Both the position numbers and the translations under genes were made by a program. This document shows positions 1 through 7,232 of a stretch of 10,478 nucleotides of DNA, one piece after another; within the stretch, counting starts at the first letter, position 1, and each line of letters opens with the position of its first letter. This stretch comes from Thermoplasmata archaeon (GTDB lineage Archaea > Thermoplasmatota > Thermoplasmata > Thermoplasmatales > Thermoplasmataceae). The notes beneath the pieces are model-generated. The model was not told the origin of the DNA. It did no database searches and worked only from the letters and a program-made list of their open reading frames with translations. The DNA lies in contig JAJZXP010000190.1 of the NCBI GenBank assembly GCA_021806345.1, forward strand, positions 1 to 10,478, written 5' to 3'.

Positions 1-119
1 GCATATGATAAGTTCACCCGGTCTAAAAAATTTATAACGTAGAGAAAAAATAGTATAGGCGCTATCCTTATATATCTCTTCTTCAACGAAGAAGCCACAC
101 TAAACTTAGTAGTTTCCAT
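1..119 (-). CDS. MFS transporter, N-terminal part (runs off left edge)
   Basis: Reading leftward from the ATG at 119-117 gives 39 complete codons and part of a 40th with no stop. After a basic leader, the residues include [20 protein letters not shown], the first membrane helix and the FLDRVN motif typical of the anion:cation symporter (phthalate permease-like) branch of the major facilitator superfamily. Such proteins move organic anions across the cytoplasmic membrane with a coupled ion; the substrate cannot be read from this fragment. The ATG start is preferred over the in-frame GTG at 98 because a TATA element (142-149) lies at -30 to -23 from it. No Shine-Dalgarno is seen, which fits a leaderless transcript. 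The gene points away from the defence genes and probably belongs to the flanking chromosome. The family call rests on the first 40 residues only. Confidence 0.8.
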   Translation of the reverse strand, partial: METTKFSVASSLKKRYIRIAPILFFLYVINFLDRVNLSY

Positions 120-141
120 AACAGATGGGATAAATATCTTA

Positions 142-149
142 TATATAAA
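142..149 (-). promoter_or_regulatory. TATA box of the MFS transporter gene
   Basis: On the minus strand this reads TTTATATA, a near-ideal archaeal box A. It sits at -30 to -23 relative to the ATG at 119, the spacing expected if transcription starts at or next to the start codon. Confidence 0.7.
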
Positions 150-561
150 TTGTTACATGATAGCGTTGGTCATGCATGATGTTTTCTAAATATGTATTAA
201 TGGATATTTGTGTGTTAAGTTATAAACTTTTTTAATTCGTGTTTTTAATGGTAGATGTCCTCGTGATATGGTTATTACATTTATATCTGACGATACAGGA
301 AAACTTTAAGGTTTTTAACATAGTTTCGGATTAAGAGAAATGTATTATAATATCAAAGATTGAAATACTTTCAAAAATATCATATGGTGTATTTGAGTTT
401 GAAAATCATTTAATCAATAGAGAAAGTGGGTGCTATGGCAATCTCTAGTTAGAATCCGTATATCGACATTTGTAAAAATCAAGAAATGGACAGAAAACAT
501 ACTATACAAAGTTGGCAAAACCGATCAATCTGGACTTGGTTAATGATTTAATAAGATAAAT
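150..561. other. Gene-poor stretch between the MFS gene and the membrane-protein gene
   Basis: No open frame with a recognisable product was found on either strand. A plus-strand fragment ending in a stop near 541 contains KKWTENILYK and looks vaguely like the tail of a decayed gene, possibly a transposase, but it is too short to assign. The 3' side serves as downstream sequence for the leftward membrane-protein gene. No strong terminator hairpin is visible, only T-rich patches on the minus strand. Confidence 0.4.
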
Positions 562-1110
562 TTAGAATTCACGGGAAAACAATGTGTGCGTCCTCTTCAG
601 TACCATAAAAAGAGTAATAATGAATAGAAACAGGAAATAATATACTGCAAAGCCTAAGAACAAGTCAAGGAAAAGTTCCGACGGAAGAAGAACGTAAAGG
701 ATAATTGCAATTAATGCATATATACAGGATAGGACAGAAAATTGGACATTATAATATGTTTCTTTGAGCAACCTAGTTCTATAATTGTCCTCAACTGTAT
801 TCCCATTATCATTTTGTGGCAAGCCATCTCTGCCTCCACTTTGGAATCTGCGAGTAAGTATAGAATACATCAGAAAAAGCAAGTTTAGAAGCAATGCTAT
901 GAATATGGAAAGAACGGTAATCAAGACAGTAATTATTGATGGTACCAAGAAGTTATGAAAAAAAAGAAAAAGTATTGCTAGGATAAATGGAGTTAGGAAA
1001 TTATAAATCATCGATATTCTATCTACGCCTTCGTTATTATCAAGTCTGAAGGTTTTGATATGGTCTTTTACAATCTGAAGGGTTGAAAACTTAGTGCTCA
1101 TTAAATTCAC
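562..1110 (-). CDS. Four-helix membrane protein of unknown family, second gene of an overlapping pair
   Basis: The product is 182 aa from GTG at 1110, or 179 aa from ATG at 1101. Four hydrophobic segments lie at about residues 34-52, 57-85, 122-142 and 146-170. A polar, charged loop (86-120, with RR at 87-88 and an acidic stretch near 107-109) separates the two hairpins. Basic residues at the loop, the N-terminus and the C-terminus (KRTHTLFSREF) suggest both ends and the loop are cytoplasmic. No transporter or enzyme motif is visible and I do not recognise the family. Its start lies inside the last codons of the upstream gene, an overlap of 20 or 11 bases, with no Shine-Dalgarno. Translation is therefore probably coupled and the two proteins probably act together. 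A role as membrane effector or anchor is inferred from architecture only. Confidence 0.8.
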   Translation of the reverse strand: MNLMSTKFSTLQIVKDHIKTFRLDNNEGVDRISMIYNFLTPFILAILFLFFHNFLVPSIITVLITVLSIFIALLLNLLFLMYSILTRRFQSGGRDGLPQNDNGNTVEDNYRTRLLKETYYNVQFSVLSCIYALIAIILYVLLPSELFLDLFLGFAVYYFLFLFIITLFMVLKRTHTLFSREF

Positions 1111-2053
1111 ATGGGGGTAACTTTAAAATCTCAAGGTATGTATGAGCCTCTCGATTGACACTCTGCTGGGTTGGAAAACCGTCATTACCGTATAATACCT
1201 TGTCAGAAATATCCAACCCGGGGGTTATTTCGGATTCATCTTCCTTTATGATGAATGTTTTTTCTACTCCTTCTATTTCAATTTTCGCCCTGATCTCATC
1301 AGGTGATATCCAATTAGATTCAATGATTTTACGTACGGGCAAAGTACCCTGTAGAATTTTAATGAATTTATCAACAAATTTAGGTTGAAATACCCCTTTT
1401 TCAAAAACTAAACTAATCTTGCCTTTATCATTGTCTTCTGTAGAATAATAATCAGCGAGGTCACTGGAAGCTGAATGTGAAATTAACTTAGCACTTTTAA
1501 TTTTCCCATTCTTGAAAGCGGATAGAACCTCTTCCGGTGTAATGGGGATCATTTCAAGGATGTAGTTGGGAGAAATTTGCTTGAAAAAATTTTCGAAGTG
1601 GGATTGAAAAACTCCTTTTATACCAGTTTTTCTGAACCTTTGGAAGATGGCTATGCCCATTTTCTCAATCGGAACGTCACCTTTCTTTGGGATATATAAC
1701 AAGAATGAATGGGGGAATAGTTCTGTATCTTCTTTGTTTTTGGTGTAGGAGAGTTTGTGTGTCTGATGGTTAACAATAGGAGTAATATAGCCGTAGTCGC
1801 CCGTTCTAATAACGCCCTGTATTATTCTTCCATTAATCTGTACTGAATCTATTAACACGGTTTTGTTGTCTGTATTAGGGACATCCTCTACAGGATATCC
1901 TGTCTTTGATTTGTTGTTATAGTACTTGTCAAAGTATTGAGTAAAGATAGAAAACAGATCAGTACTCCCATCAAATGAATGAAGTTCAGCATACTCTTTG
2001 GATCTTTTCTTCTTAATCCTTATTGAATAACCTATTAGCGATACTTTAGCCAT
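1091..2053 (-). CDS. Soluble protein of unrecognised family, first gene of an overlapping pair
   Basis: The product is 320 aa from ATG at 2053; a GTG nine bases upstream (2062) would give 323 aa. The ATG is preferred because TTATAAAT at 2084-2077 then lies at -31 to -24. No signal peptide or membrane helix is seen. The N-terminus is short and basic (SIRIKKKR), the centre has a mixed beta/alpha pattern with IAIFQRFRKTGIKGVFQSHF at 137-156, and the C-terminus carries PGLDISDKV and GFPTQQSVNREAHTYLEIL. These patches look like conserved motifs of a real family, but I cannot name it and see no nuclease, NTPase or methyltransferase signature. The gene overlaps the start of the four-helix membrane protein gene, which implies co-translation. 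It lies beside restriction-type genes, so a defence role (sensor or regulator for the membrane partner) is plausible but unproven. Confidence 0.85.
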   Translation of the reverse strand: MAKVSLIGYSIRIKKKRSKEYAELHSFDGSTDLFSIFTQYFDKYYNNKSKTGYPVEDVPNTDNKTVLIDSVQINGRIIQGVIRTGDYGYITPIVNHQTHKLSYTKNKEDTELFPHSFLLYIPKKGDVPIEKMGIAIFQRFRKTGIKGVFQSHFENFFKQISPNYILEMIPITPEEVLSAFKNGKIKSAKLISHSASSDLADYYSTEDNDKGKISLVFEKGVFQPKFVDKFIKILQGTLPVRKIIESNWISPDEIRAKIEIEGVEKTFIIKEDESEITPGLDISDKVLYGNDGFPTQQSVNREAHTYLEILKLPPCEFNEH

Positions 2054-2076
2054 ATTGTTCACTGCCTTGTTTATAC

Positions 2077-2084
2077 ATTTATAA
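2077..2084 (-). promoter_or_regulatory. TATA box of the two-gene cassette
   Basis: The minus strand reads TTATAAAT at -31 to -24 from the ATG at 2053. A second TATA-like patch (CTTATAA) lies a little further upstream. The spacing supports a leaderless transcript beginning at the ATG rather than at the upstream GTG. Confidence 0.6.
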
Positions 2085-2339
2085 TTGTCTTATAAGTTTT
2101 CGTTTTTGACTTTTTGGCATCAATAATTGAGAGATAGCATGACGAGAATACATTCAGGTTGAACTACACACGTAAAAATGATGCATTCTAAGTGAATTAA
2201 AAGTTTTTACAACAATACCGAGTGGTAAGAAAATGGCAAATAGTACCTGGTAAAAGCTCAAAGAGTGATAGTTGTCAGGCCGGAGTATATTTGGAGACAA
2301 AGCATATCAAAAGATATTAAAATTCGAAAGTATATAGGT
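2085..2339. other. Intergenic region, possibly with a remnant of transposase OrfA
   Basis: No intact gene is seen. Broken plus-strand pieces (for example KMANSTW and YQKILKFES around 2230-2335) lie just upstream of the OrfB fossil. They faintly resemble the helix-turn-helix and coiled-coil parts of an IS3-type OrfA, but the match is weak. Confidence 0.3.
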
Positions 2340-2903
2340 ATACATAATGACTATAGCTTAACTCAAACTTGTAAAAATATAAAAATCTCATCTTGATGTT
2401 TTTGAAGCTATCAATGAAACTCCTGAAAATGAGTATGTCATGGACCATTTAGAAAGGAGCTAACGTGATATACAGAAAGGTAAGGCTAAGAAACTGATGT
2501 CAGAGAATAATATAGCGAAATATCAATACAATGAAAGAAAACCAGCAACGAGGGTTGTGAATAACATGATAAATGTAAACAACCCAATAATGTAGAGAAT
2601 TCAACATAAGATATGTATGAGCACATAGAGGATCAGGGAATTTCTATCTGCTTACAATGATTTATACTTTACCGGGGAAGTTATAGGGCATTATTCATGA
2701 TACCATTACACAAGAAATGGAGTAAAGAAGATATGACAAATGTGTTTAGCAATAGTAGTATTGACAATATTTCTGGAATCCGGATGGAAGGTGGCAATGG
2801 AACACAATTTATATGTAATAACAATAAGAGATTATATTCTACAATAGGGTATATAACTCCAAAGGAGATGAAAATAAAATGTATGATAGTGAAAAAAAAT
2901 TAA
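2340..2903 (+). pseudogene. IS3-like transposase (OrfB / rve integrase core) fossil
   Basis: Pieces of a DDE transposase follow in the right order but in shifting frames with stops. NDYSLTQTCKNIKIS (from 2346) matches the N-terminal part of OrfB. KGKAKKLMSENNIAKYQYNE (about 2476-2535) matches the pre-catalytic helical region. NFYLLTMI (from 2639) is the strand leading to the first catalytic Asp, here replaced by Tyr. GGNGTQFICNN (around 2790-2825) matches the usual SDNGTQF motif with its Asp changed to Gly. STIG...TPKE near 2850 is where the final Glu motif would follow. At least three frame changes and the lost catalytic residues make it dead. No terminal inverted repeats were found. The last frame (2697-2903) stays open for 68 codons and overlaps the start of the methyltransferase gene by 25 bases. 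The IS3/IS481-like assignment is by motif order only. Confidence 0.75.
2850..2856 (+). promoter_or_regulatory. TATA box of the methyltransferase gene
   Basis: TATATAA lies at -29 to -23 from the ATG at 2879, the position expected for a leaderless start. It lies within sequence derived from the transposase fossil. An AAAGGAG at 2861-2867, 11 bases before the ATG, could instead act as a ribosome binding site if transcription starts further upstream. Confidence 0.55.
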
Positions 2904-5900
2904 AATCAAACAAGGGAATGTTGTCTTCAATGAAAGGAGCTCATCAATTGCCAGAAGTAGGTGAAGAGGAAATTGAAGAAATAAAAGGTTATCTATCTAC
3001 TATTTATGATTCGGTTCGCAGAAAATTCAAAGATTTCAACGATTTTCAGAAGGTCATTGTTCGTTATGGGTCATACAACGCCGATCAGCTAGAAAATGGA
3101 CAGAAACCAGAGGAATTGGTAAAGAAGACTATTATTGAACCACTACTGGAGAAGCTAGGATTTCGTGGCGATACAGAAACTAAGGTTAAATCGCCATTCG
3201 GTATAAGATGGCCAGATTATACGATTACACCCGTGGGAAATGATGACTTTCACATCTATCTAGAAGCGGAACCAATGAATACTAATCTGTATCTTCAAAA
3301 CAAGGGGAGAGGGCAAGTGTTTCAATGGCTCTTGTCTAAAGCGGCCACGACGGAATATGGGATAGCAACAGATGGCATTCAATGGATATTGGTTAAGTTT
3401 GATGGAAGCTCAAACCAGATAAAGGATATCCATAAAGTTGATTTGAGACCCGTATTTTCTCTATTCCTCAATCCAAAAGCACCTGTTACTGAAAAAACAG
3501 TAAGAGATGAGATAAGAAATTTACTCCTTCTCAGGCGTGATAACCTGAGGAGACTAATAACTGGCTTTCTAGTAAACGAGGAAGAATTAAAAGACGAAAT
3601 TACCCAGAGATTTTATAATGAGTATGTGAGATATGTTTTCGGGTTGGATAAGGATGGAAAGAAAACTGGCGAGATATGTCTAATAGATTCCGTGATACCA
3701 CCACGTGGTGCAGCTGTAACCAGGAAGGAATTATTCTCTGTTCTGACAATGAACAGGCTGTTTTTCATCACTTTCCTTGCCGAAAAGGGCATAATACATC
3801 AAAATTTATTAAGCGGGCTTTACAAGAAATACGAAACGGCATCACTGCCACAAACATTTTATTCAACATATCTTAAACCGCTTTTCTATGAGGTATTCAA
3901 TAAAAGCCCTGAAAAAAGGAGATCGTTTGTTAATGATGACGAGCTCTACAGAGCAATCCCATATCTAAATGGCGGCCTTTTTAGAAAAGCATTTGACGGT
4001 GAAGATGACTATGATATAAGTAATAACTCTATAAAAATAATAATTGACAATCTTTTAAACTATAACCTGCTATATGATTATAAGATTGGGCTCAGTGAAG
4101 AAGCAGATCTTAAGCCCGAAATTTTAGGCTATATATTTGAGAAAACCATAAATTACATTTCAGGAACAGGAACGAACAAGCAAAAAATGGAAGGAGCATA
4201 CTACACACCAGAAGACGTTGTTAATTTTATAGTAGAGGAAACACTAGTAAGGAAAATTCTAGATAAAATGAAAGAAGGTCTTGCAAATGCTGGGTGGAAA
4301 GAAACAGATCTTGTGGGTTACAACTCCATTGAAGATATTTTGGAGTATATGCCGAATAATCCAAAGCATAGTGTGGCAATGCTTAATGCCCTAGATTCAA
4401 TCAAAGTTATTGATCCAGCTTGCGGTTCTGGCCATTTTCTTACAACTGCCGTTAACGTTCTGACAAGAATTGAGGCTTCCATTCTATTGGCAATTGGAAA
4501 AACACCTGATCTTTATGAATTAAAAAGGAAAGTTGTTTCATACAACATTTTCGGTGTTGATATGGATGACATTGGTGCTGAGATAACCAAGTTGAGACTC
4601 TGGCTCTCGATAATATCTGAAATGAGAGATCGTAGAGATAACAAAACTCTGCCAAACATTGACTTTAACATAATTTCTGGAAACACACTTATAGGCCAGC
4701 TGAAAGAAAATGTGGCTTTGCCTATTTCAAGTATGGGAAGTGAATTCTTAGACCAGGAAAATATTGACCAACTTGCTAATTTTGCATCTGATAGGAAGGA
4801 TGAAATAATGCAGCTTCTCAGGAGTGACAGAGTTAGCGATCTGCAAAAGGCATATCAGATCCTTCTTTCTATGTACCCATGGGAATCTGGAGAAAAGGCA
4901 GTATGGGCGCGTGACTTCCTGGAGAAAATTAACAGACAGCTATATGCTGCACTTAATGCATCTTTTTATTCATATGTGGCTGGAAGCATTGATTCACCGA
5001 GGAAAATGAAGGATGTTTGGAAATCTCTAAGCACAAGCAAACCTCTACACTGGTCGTTTGATTTTACCTCAATCCTGGAGAGCGGAGGCTTTGATGTGAT
5101 AATTGGCAATCCACCGTATATAGAGGATAAGGATTACTCGGAAAATGAATTAAGTATAATAAAGGGAACGAGGAAAACAAAATCAAGTAGCAAAATTCCG
5201 TTAATCTATGAAAGCAAAAATTGCGGAAACACGTACGCATATTTCATTGAAAGATCAATAAATCTTCTCAAATCCGACGGGAGATTTGGATTCATAGTTC
5301 CCATTTCATTGGTATCGACCGACAGGATGGCTCCAATACGTGAGATTATACACAATAATTCTAACGAAGTGGAGTATTACAATTTTGATGACAGGCCTGG
5401 AAAGATATTCTCTGGAATAGAAGATTGTCGGTCAACAATTGTTATAACAAACAAAGGAGAAGGAGTTAATGAGGTCCTGACAAGCAAGTACCATAGATGG
5501 TATAGTGAAGATAGACCCAAACTGTTTCAAGAACTGCGTACATCAGTTTACGAATTAAAAGATAGGTCTGAAATGATCCCAAAACTGGGAACAGAAATTG
5601 AGGAACAAATACTAAAGAAATTGGACAATGAATCTGGTGGCAGGACTATAAACGATTTTATTGTGAAGGAGGGCGAGAAGGTGTGGTACCACAATGCTCC
5701 CAGATACTGGATACATGCCCATAGAGATAACAACGTTCCAGTTGTTCAATATTACGATGATTTCAAATTATCTAGCATTTCCAAAAATGTGCAACTGGGA
5801 AAGATGAATCGTGAAGAGATTACGAAACATTACAAATCTGTTTCCCTGGACACAGACAAAGCGAATGTTGTACTTGCATTGCTCAACTCTTCCATTTTTT

Positions 5901-6274
5901 ACTGGTGGTTTGTGATCATGGCTGATGGGCGAGATCTTCTGGAACAGCATATAACAAGCTATCCAATTGACATTAACAAAATAGAGAAAGTAGATAAGAA
6001 GAGACTGAGCGACCTTACTTCCATCCTTATGAAGAGTTATGATGAAAATTCAAACAGCAAGATCAATATAAGGAAAGGGGGTTATGCCATAAAAATTAAG
6101 GAGGTTATACCTAGAAAATCCTATGAAACAATAAAGATGATAGATGATGTTCTTTTCAATTCATTTAAATTGTCATCCAGCGAAATCGACTTTATAAGAA
6201 ACTTTGACCTGAAGTTTAGATTGGGAAATGATTATAGCGAACAGAAGCACATAGATAAGGCAGATATTAATTAA
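2879..6274 (+). CDS. Eco57I-type (type IIG-like) DNA adenine methyltransferase with N-terminal nuclease-like domain
   Basis: This 1131-aa protein has the type IIG layout. Residues about 75-195 form a PD-(D/E)XK-like fold: E87 in TIIEPLLEKLGF, PD at 112-113, then LEAEPMN at 128-134 and the GRGQVFQW helix at 143-150. The canonical catalytic Lys of (D/E)XK is Glu131 here. A helical connector follows with YLNGGLF (362-368). The methyltransferase core has GAYYTP (439-444), the S-adenosylmethionine loop DPACGSGHF (512-520), GVDMDD (559-564) and the catalytic NPPY at 744-747, which marks N6-adenine methylation. The region after about 860 probably recognises the target sequence. Methylation should be intact; cleavage is doubtful. 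ATG 2879 is chosen from the TATA box; in-frame ATGs at 2918 and 2930 are alternatives, because the first 13-17 residues look dispensable. No specificity subunit or separate endonuclease gene is adjacent. Confidence 0.9.
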   Translation: MYDSEKKLKSNKGMLSSMKGAHQLPEVGEEEIEEIKGYLSTIYDSVRRKFKDFNDFQKVIVRYGSYNADQLENGQKPEELVKKTIIEPLLEKLGFRGDTETKVKSPFGIRWPDYTITPVGNDDFHIYLEAEPMNTNLYLQNKGRGQVFQWLLSKAATTEYGIATDGIQWILVKFDGSSNQIKDIHKVDLRPVFSLFLNPKAPVTEKTVRDEIRNLLLLRRDNLRRLITGFLVNEEELKDEITQRFYNEYVRYVFGLDKDGKKTGEICLIDSVIPPRGAAVTRKELFSVLTMNRLFFITFLAEKGIIHQNLLSGLYKKYETASLPQTFYSTYLKPLFYEVFNKSPEKRRSFVNDDELYRAIPYLNGGLFRKAFDGEDDYDISNNSIKIIIDNLLNYNLLYDYKIGLSEEADLKPEILGYIFEKTINYISGTGTNKQKMEGAYYTPEDVVNFIVEETLVRKILDKMKEGLANAGWKETDLVGYNSIEDILEYMPNNPKHSVAMLNALDSIKVIDPACGSGHFLTTAVNVLTRIEASILLAIGKTPDLYELKRKVVSYNIFGVDMDDIGAEITKLRLWLSIISEMRDRRDNKTLPNIDFNIISGNTLIGQLKENVALPISSMGSEFLDQENIDQLANFASDRKDEIMQLLRSDRVSDLQKAYQILLSMYPWESGEKAVWARDFLEKINRQLYAALNASFYSYVAGSIDSPRKMKDVWKSLSTSKPLHWSFDFTSILESGGFDVIIGNPPYIEDKDYSENELSIIKGTRKTKSSSKIPLIYESKNCGNTYAYFIERSINLLKSDGRFGFIVPISLVSTDRMAPIREIIHNNSNEVEYYNFDDRPGKIFSGIEDCRSTIVITNKGEGVNEVLTSKYHRWYSEDRPKLFQELRTSVYELKDRSEMIPKLGTEIEEQILKKLDNESGGRTINDFIVKEGEKVWYHNAPRYWIHAHRDNNVPVVQYYDDFKLSSISKNVQLGKMNREEITKHYKSVSLDTDKANVVLALLNSSIFYWWFVIMADGRDLLEQHITSYPIDINKIEKVDKKRLSDLTSILMKSYDENSNSKINIRKGGYAIKIKEVIPRKSYETIKMIDDVLFNSFKLSSSEIDFIRNFDLKFRLGNDYSEQKHIDKADIN

Positions 6275-6628
6275 GCACGACTTCAGTATTCCAGGGATAG
6301 TGGGATATTTATTCTCACCATAAAACACTCGGAAAAGCATATTAAATAACAAATAGCAATGCATAACGGAATCGTGGGTAGTTATGTGTCCTGCTGACTT
6401 CCGGAGTCGAAGAATATAGTATACTGATGTCTTGCCATACCTAGTTTGCCCTTCACAATCGCTGTTACCATTATCTTGTCAAACCTGATTTTATCAGATA
6501 GATACATACTATCCTAGGTGGATTAAATCACAGGATTCTGTCAATATTCCCTGATCATGTTCATAGTGGAGTTATGGGTGAAATCATTATACAAGAACTC
6601 CTAAAAAAATTGCTGGCGGGAAAATACA
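6275..6628. other. Non-coding or decayed stretch after the methyltransferase gene
   Basis: No intact gene is certain. A minus-strand frame from ATG 6507 to the stop at 6382 would encode 41 aa (starting MYLSDKIRFDKIMVTAIVKG), is bounded upstream by an in-frame stop and has no family I recognise. No T-rich terminator is evident right after the methyltransferase stop. A plus-strand DFRSRRI around 6400 could belong to the aldo/keto reductase fossil that follows, but this is weak. Confidence 0.3.
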
Positions 6629-6751
6629 ACACCTGAACAGATCTTCCTTGCATGGGTTATGACCCAGAAACCATAAATTGTGCCTATTATTGGAACTACA
6701 AAACTTGATCATCTAACGGAAAATCTAAAAGCTCTGGAGATTGGCTTCTAG
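6629..6751 (+). pseudogene. Aldo/keto reductase C-terminal fossil
   Basis: The frame from 6629 reads TPEQIFLAWVMTQKP, a stop, then IVPIIGTTKLDHLTENLKAL. This matches the C-terminal signature of the aldo/keto reductase superfamily, usually of the form [29 protein letters not shown], which forms the last helices and contributes to NADPH binding. The stop (TAA at the conserved Trp position) and the absence of the preceding roughly 250 residues show that it is a dead fragment. It probably marks old housekeeping or metabolic DNA at this site before the defence genes arrived. The family call is strong despite the short length because the motif order and spacing fit. Confidence 0.75.
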
Positions 6752-6798
6752 GATATGAAAATGAAAGATATCAATTCAACGATCTCAAAAATCAATAA

Positions 6799-7077
6799 TA
6801 CAATACAGGCATTAGTCCCAGAGATTTGTTTGTTATAGATAAAGAAAATAAGAGTCGTGTCATAATTGAGATTAAGAGAAACAAAACTAGCGCAGATACC
6901 CTTGGACAGATAGCTCTGTATATGAACTATGTAAGGGAAAATTTTAATAATGACAATGTGCATGGCATAGTTATAGCAGGAGAATATGACAATAGAATTA
7001 AACACACTTTAAAAGTTATTTCTCACGTTGAAGTATTCCGGTACAAGATTAATGTTAAGCTTGCTCCTTTCAAATAA
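6799..7077 (+). pseudogene. DUF91/NucS-like PD-(D/E)XK nuclease domain, 5'-truncated
   Basis: After an in-frame stop at 6796-6798 the frame reads SPRDLFVIDKENKSRVIIEI, followed by KRNKTSADTLGQIALYMNYV and then a stretch with GIVIAGEYD. This is the nuclease core of the DUF91/NucS C-terminal type: Asp in RDLFVID, Glu and Lys in IEIKR, and Gln in the GQI helix. The C-terminal strand VFRYKINVKL also fits. The catalytic set looks intact, but there is no good start: only a TTG at 6826, inside the motif, with no Shine-Dalgarno. The frame upstream is broken, although GYENERYQFNDLKNQ just before the stop looks like the missing part. I call it a pseudogene. A single base correction or suppression near 6797 would extend it by about 15 codons, so a live short nuclease domain cannot be excluded. 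Confidence 0.6.
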
Positions 7078-7232
7078 TTATGGGAAAAATAAAAAATCTA
7101 TTTTGTAAAAGTTTTCCCAAATATCAAAGATCACACAAAAAACGTTTTGTACGGTAATTTACGTATATGCAGACGGAAATGTAAAAAAATATTTATGGTA
7201 AATTATATAAACATTCTGAAAATGTCAGTTTA
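7078..7232. promoter_or_regulatory. Upstream region of the DUF262 gene with an inverted repeat
   Basis: TGGGAAAA at 7081-7088 and TTTTCCCA at 7112-7119 form an 8-base inverted repeat with a 23-base loop, directly after the nuclease-domain fossil. A shorter ACATT/AATGT repeat (7211-7225) lies between the TATA box and the start codon and could be an operator. No gene is seen here. Confidence 0.3.
7203..7210 (+). promoter_or_regulatory. TATA box of the DUF262-DUF1524 gene
   Basis: TTATATAA lies at -30 to -23 from the ATG at 7233. With no Shine-Dalgarno before the ATG, this points to leaderless transcription and fixes the start codon. Confidence 0.7.

Noticed and set aside
78..94. CTTCTTC-AAC-GAAGAAG hairpin
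   Set aside because: It lies inside the MFS transporter coding region (serine, leucine and lysine codons) and is explained by the protein sequence.
1155..1388. Plus-strand open frame of 77 codons
   Set aside because: It lies antisense inside the soluble-protein gene, whose frame is open over its whole length with its own promoter. No family resemblance.
562..2062. Identification of the pair as Kiwa (KwaA/KwaB)
   Set aside because: A four-helix protein with a roughly 320-aa partner fits in size, but the soluble protein does not show the DUF4868 pattern as I know it, so only the general architecture is comparable.
4452..4655. Antisense and shifted open frames within the methyltransferase gene (also 3676-3876, 4824-5009, 5548-5733, 5768-5950)
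   Set aside because: All are shadows of the continuous 1131-codon frame, which carries the family motifs.
6173..6364. Minus-strand 63-codon open frame across the end of the methyltransferase gene
   Set aside because: It mostly mirrors the methyltransferase C-terminus and has no start signal or motif.
6748..7005. Minus-strand 85-codon open frame
   Set aside because: It is antisense to the DUF91-like domain, where the plus strand shows a recognisable active site.
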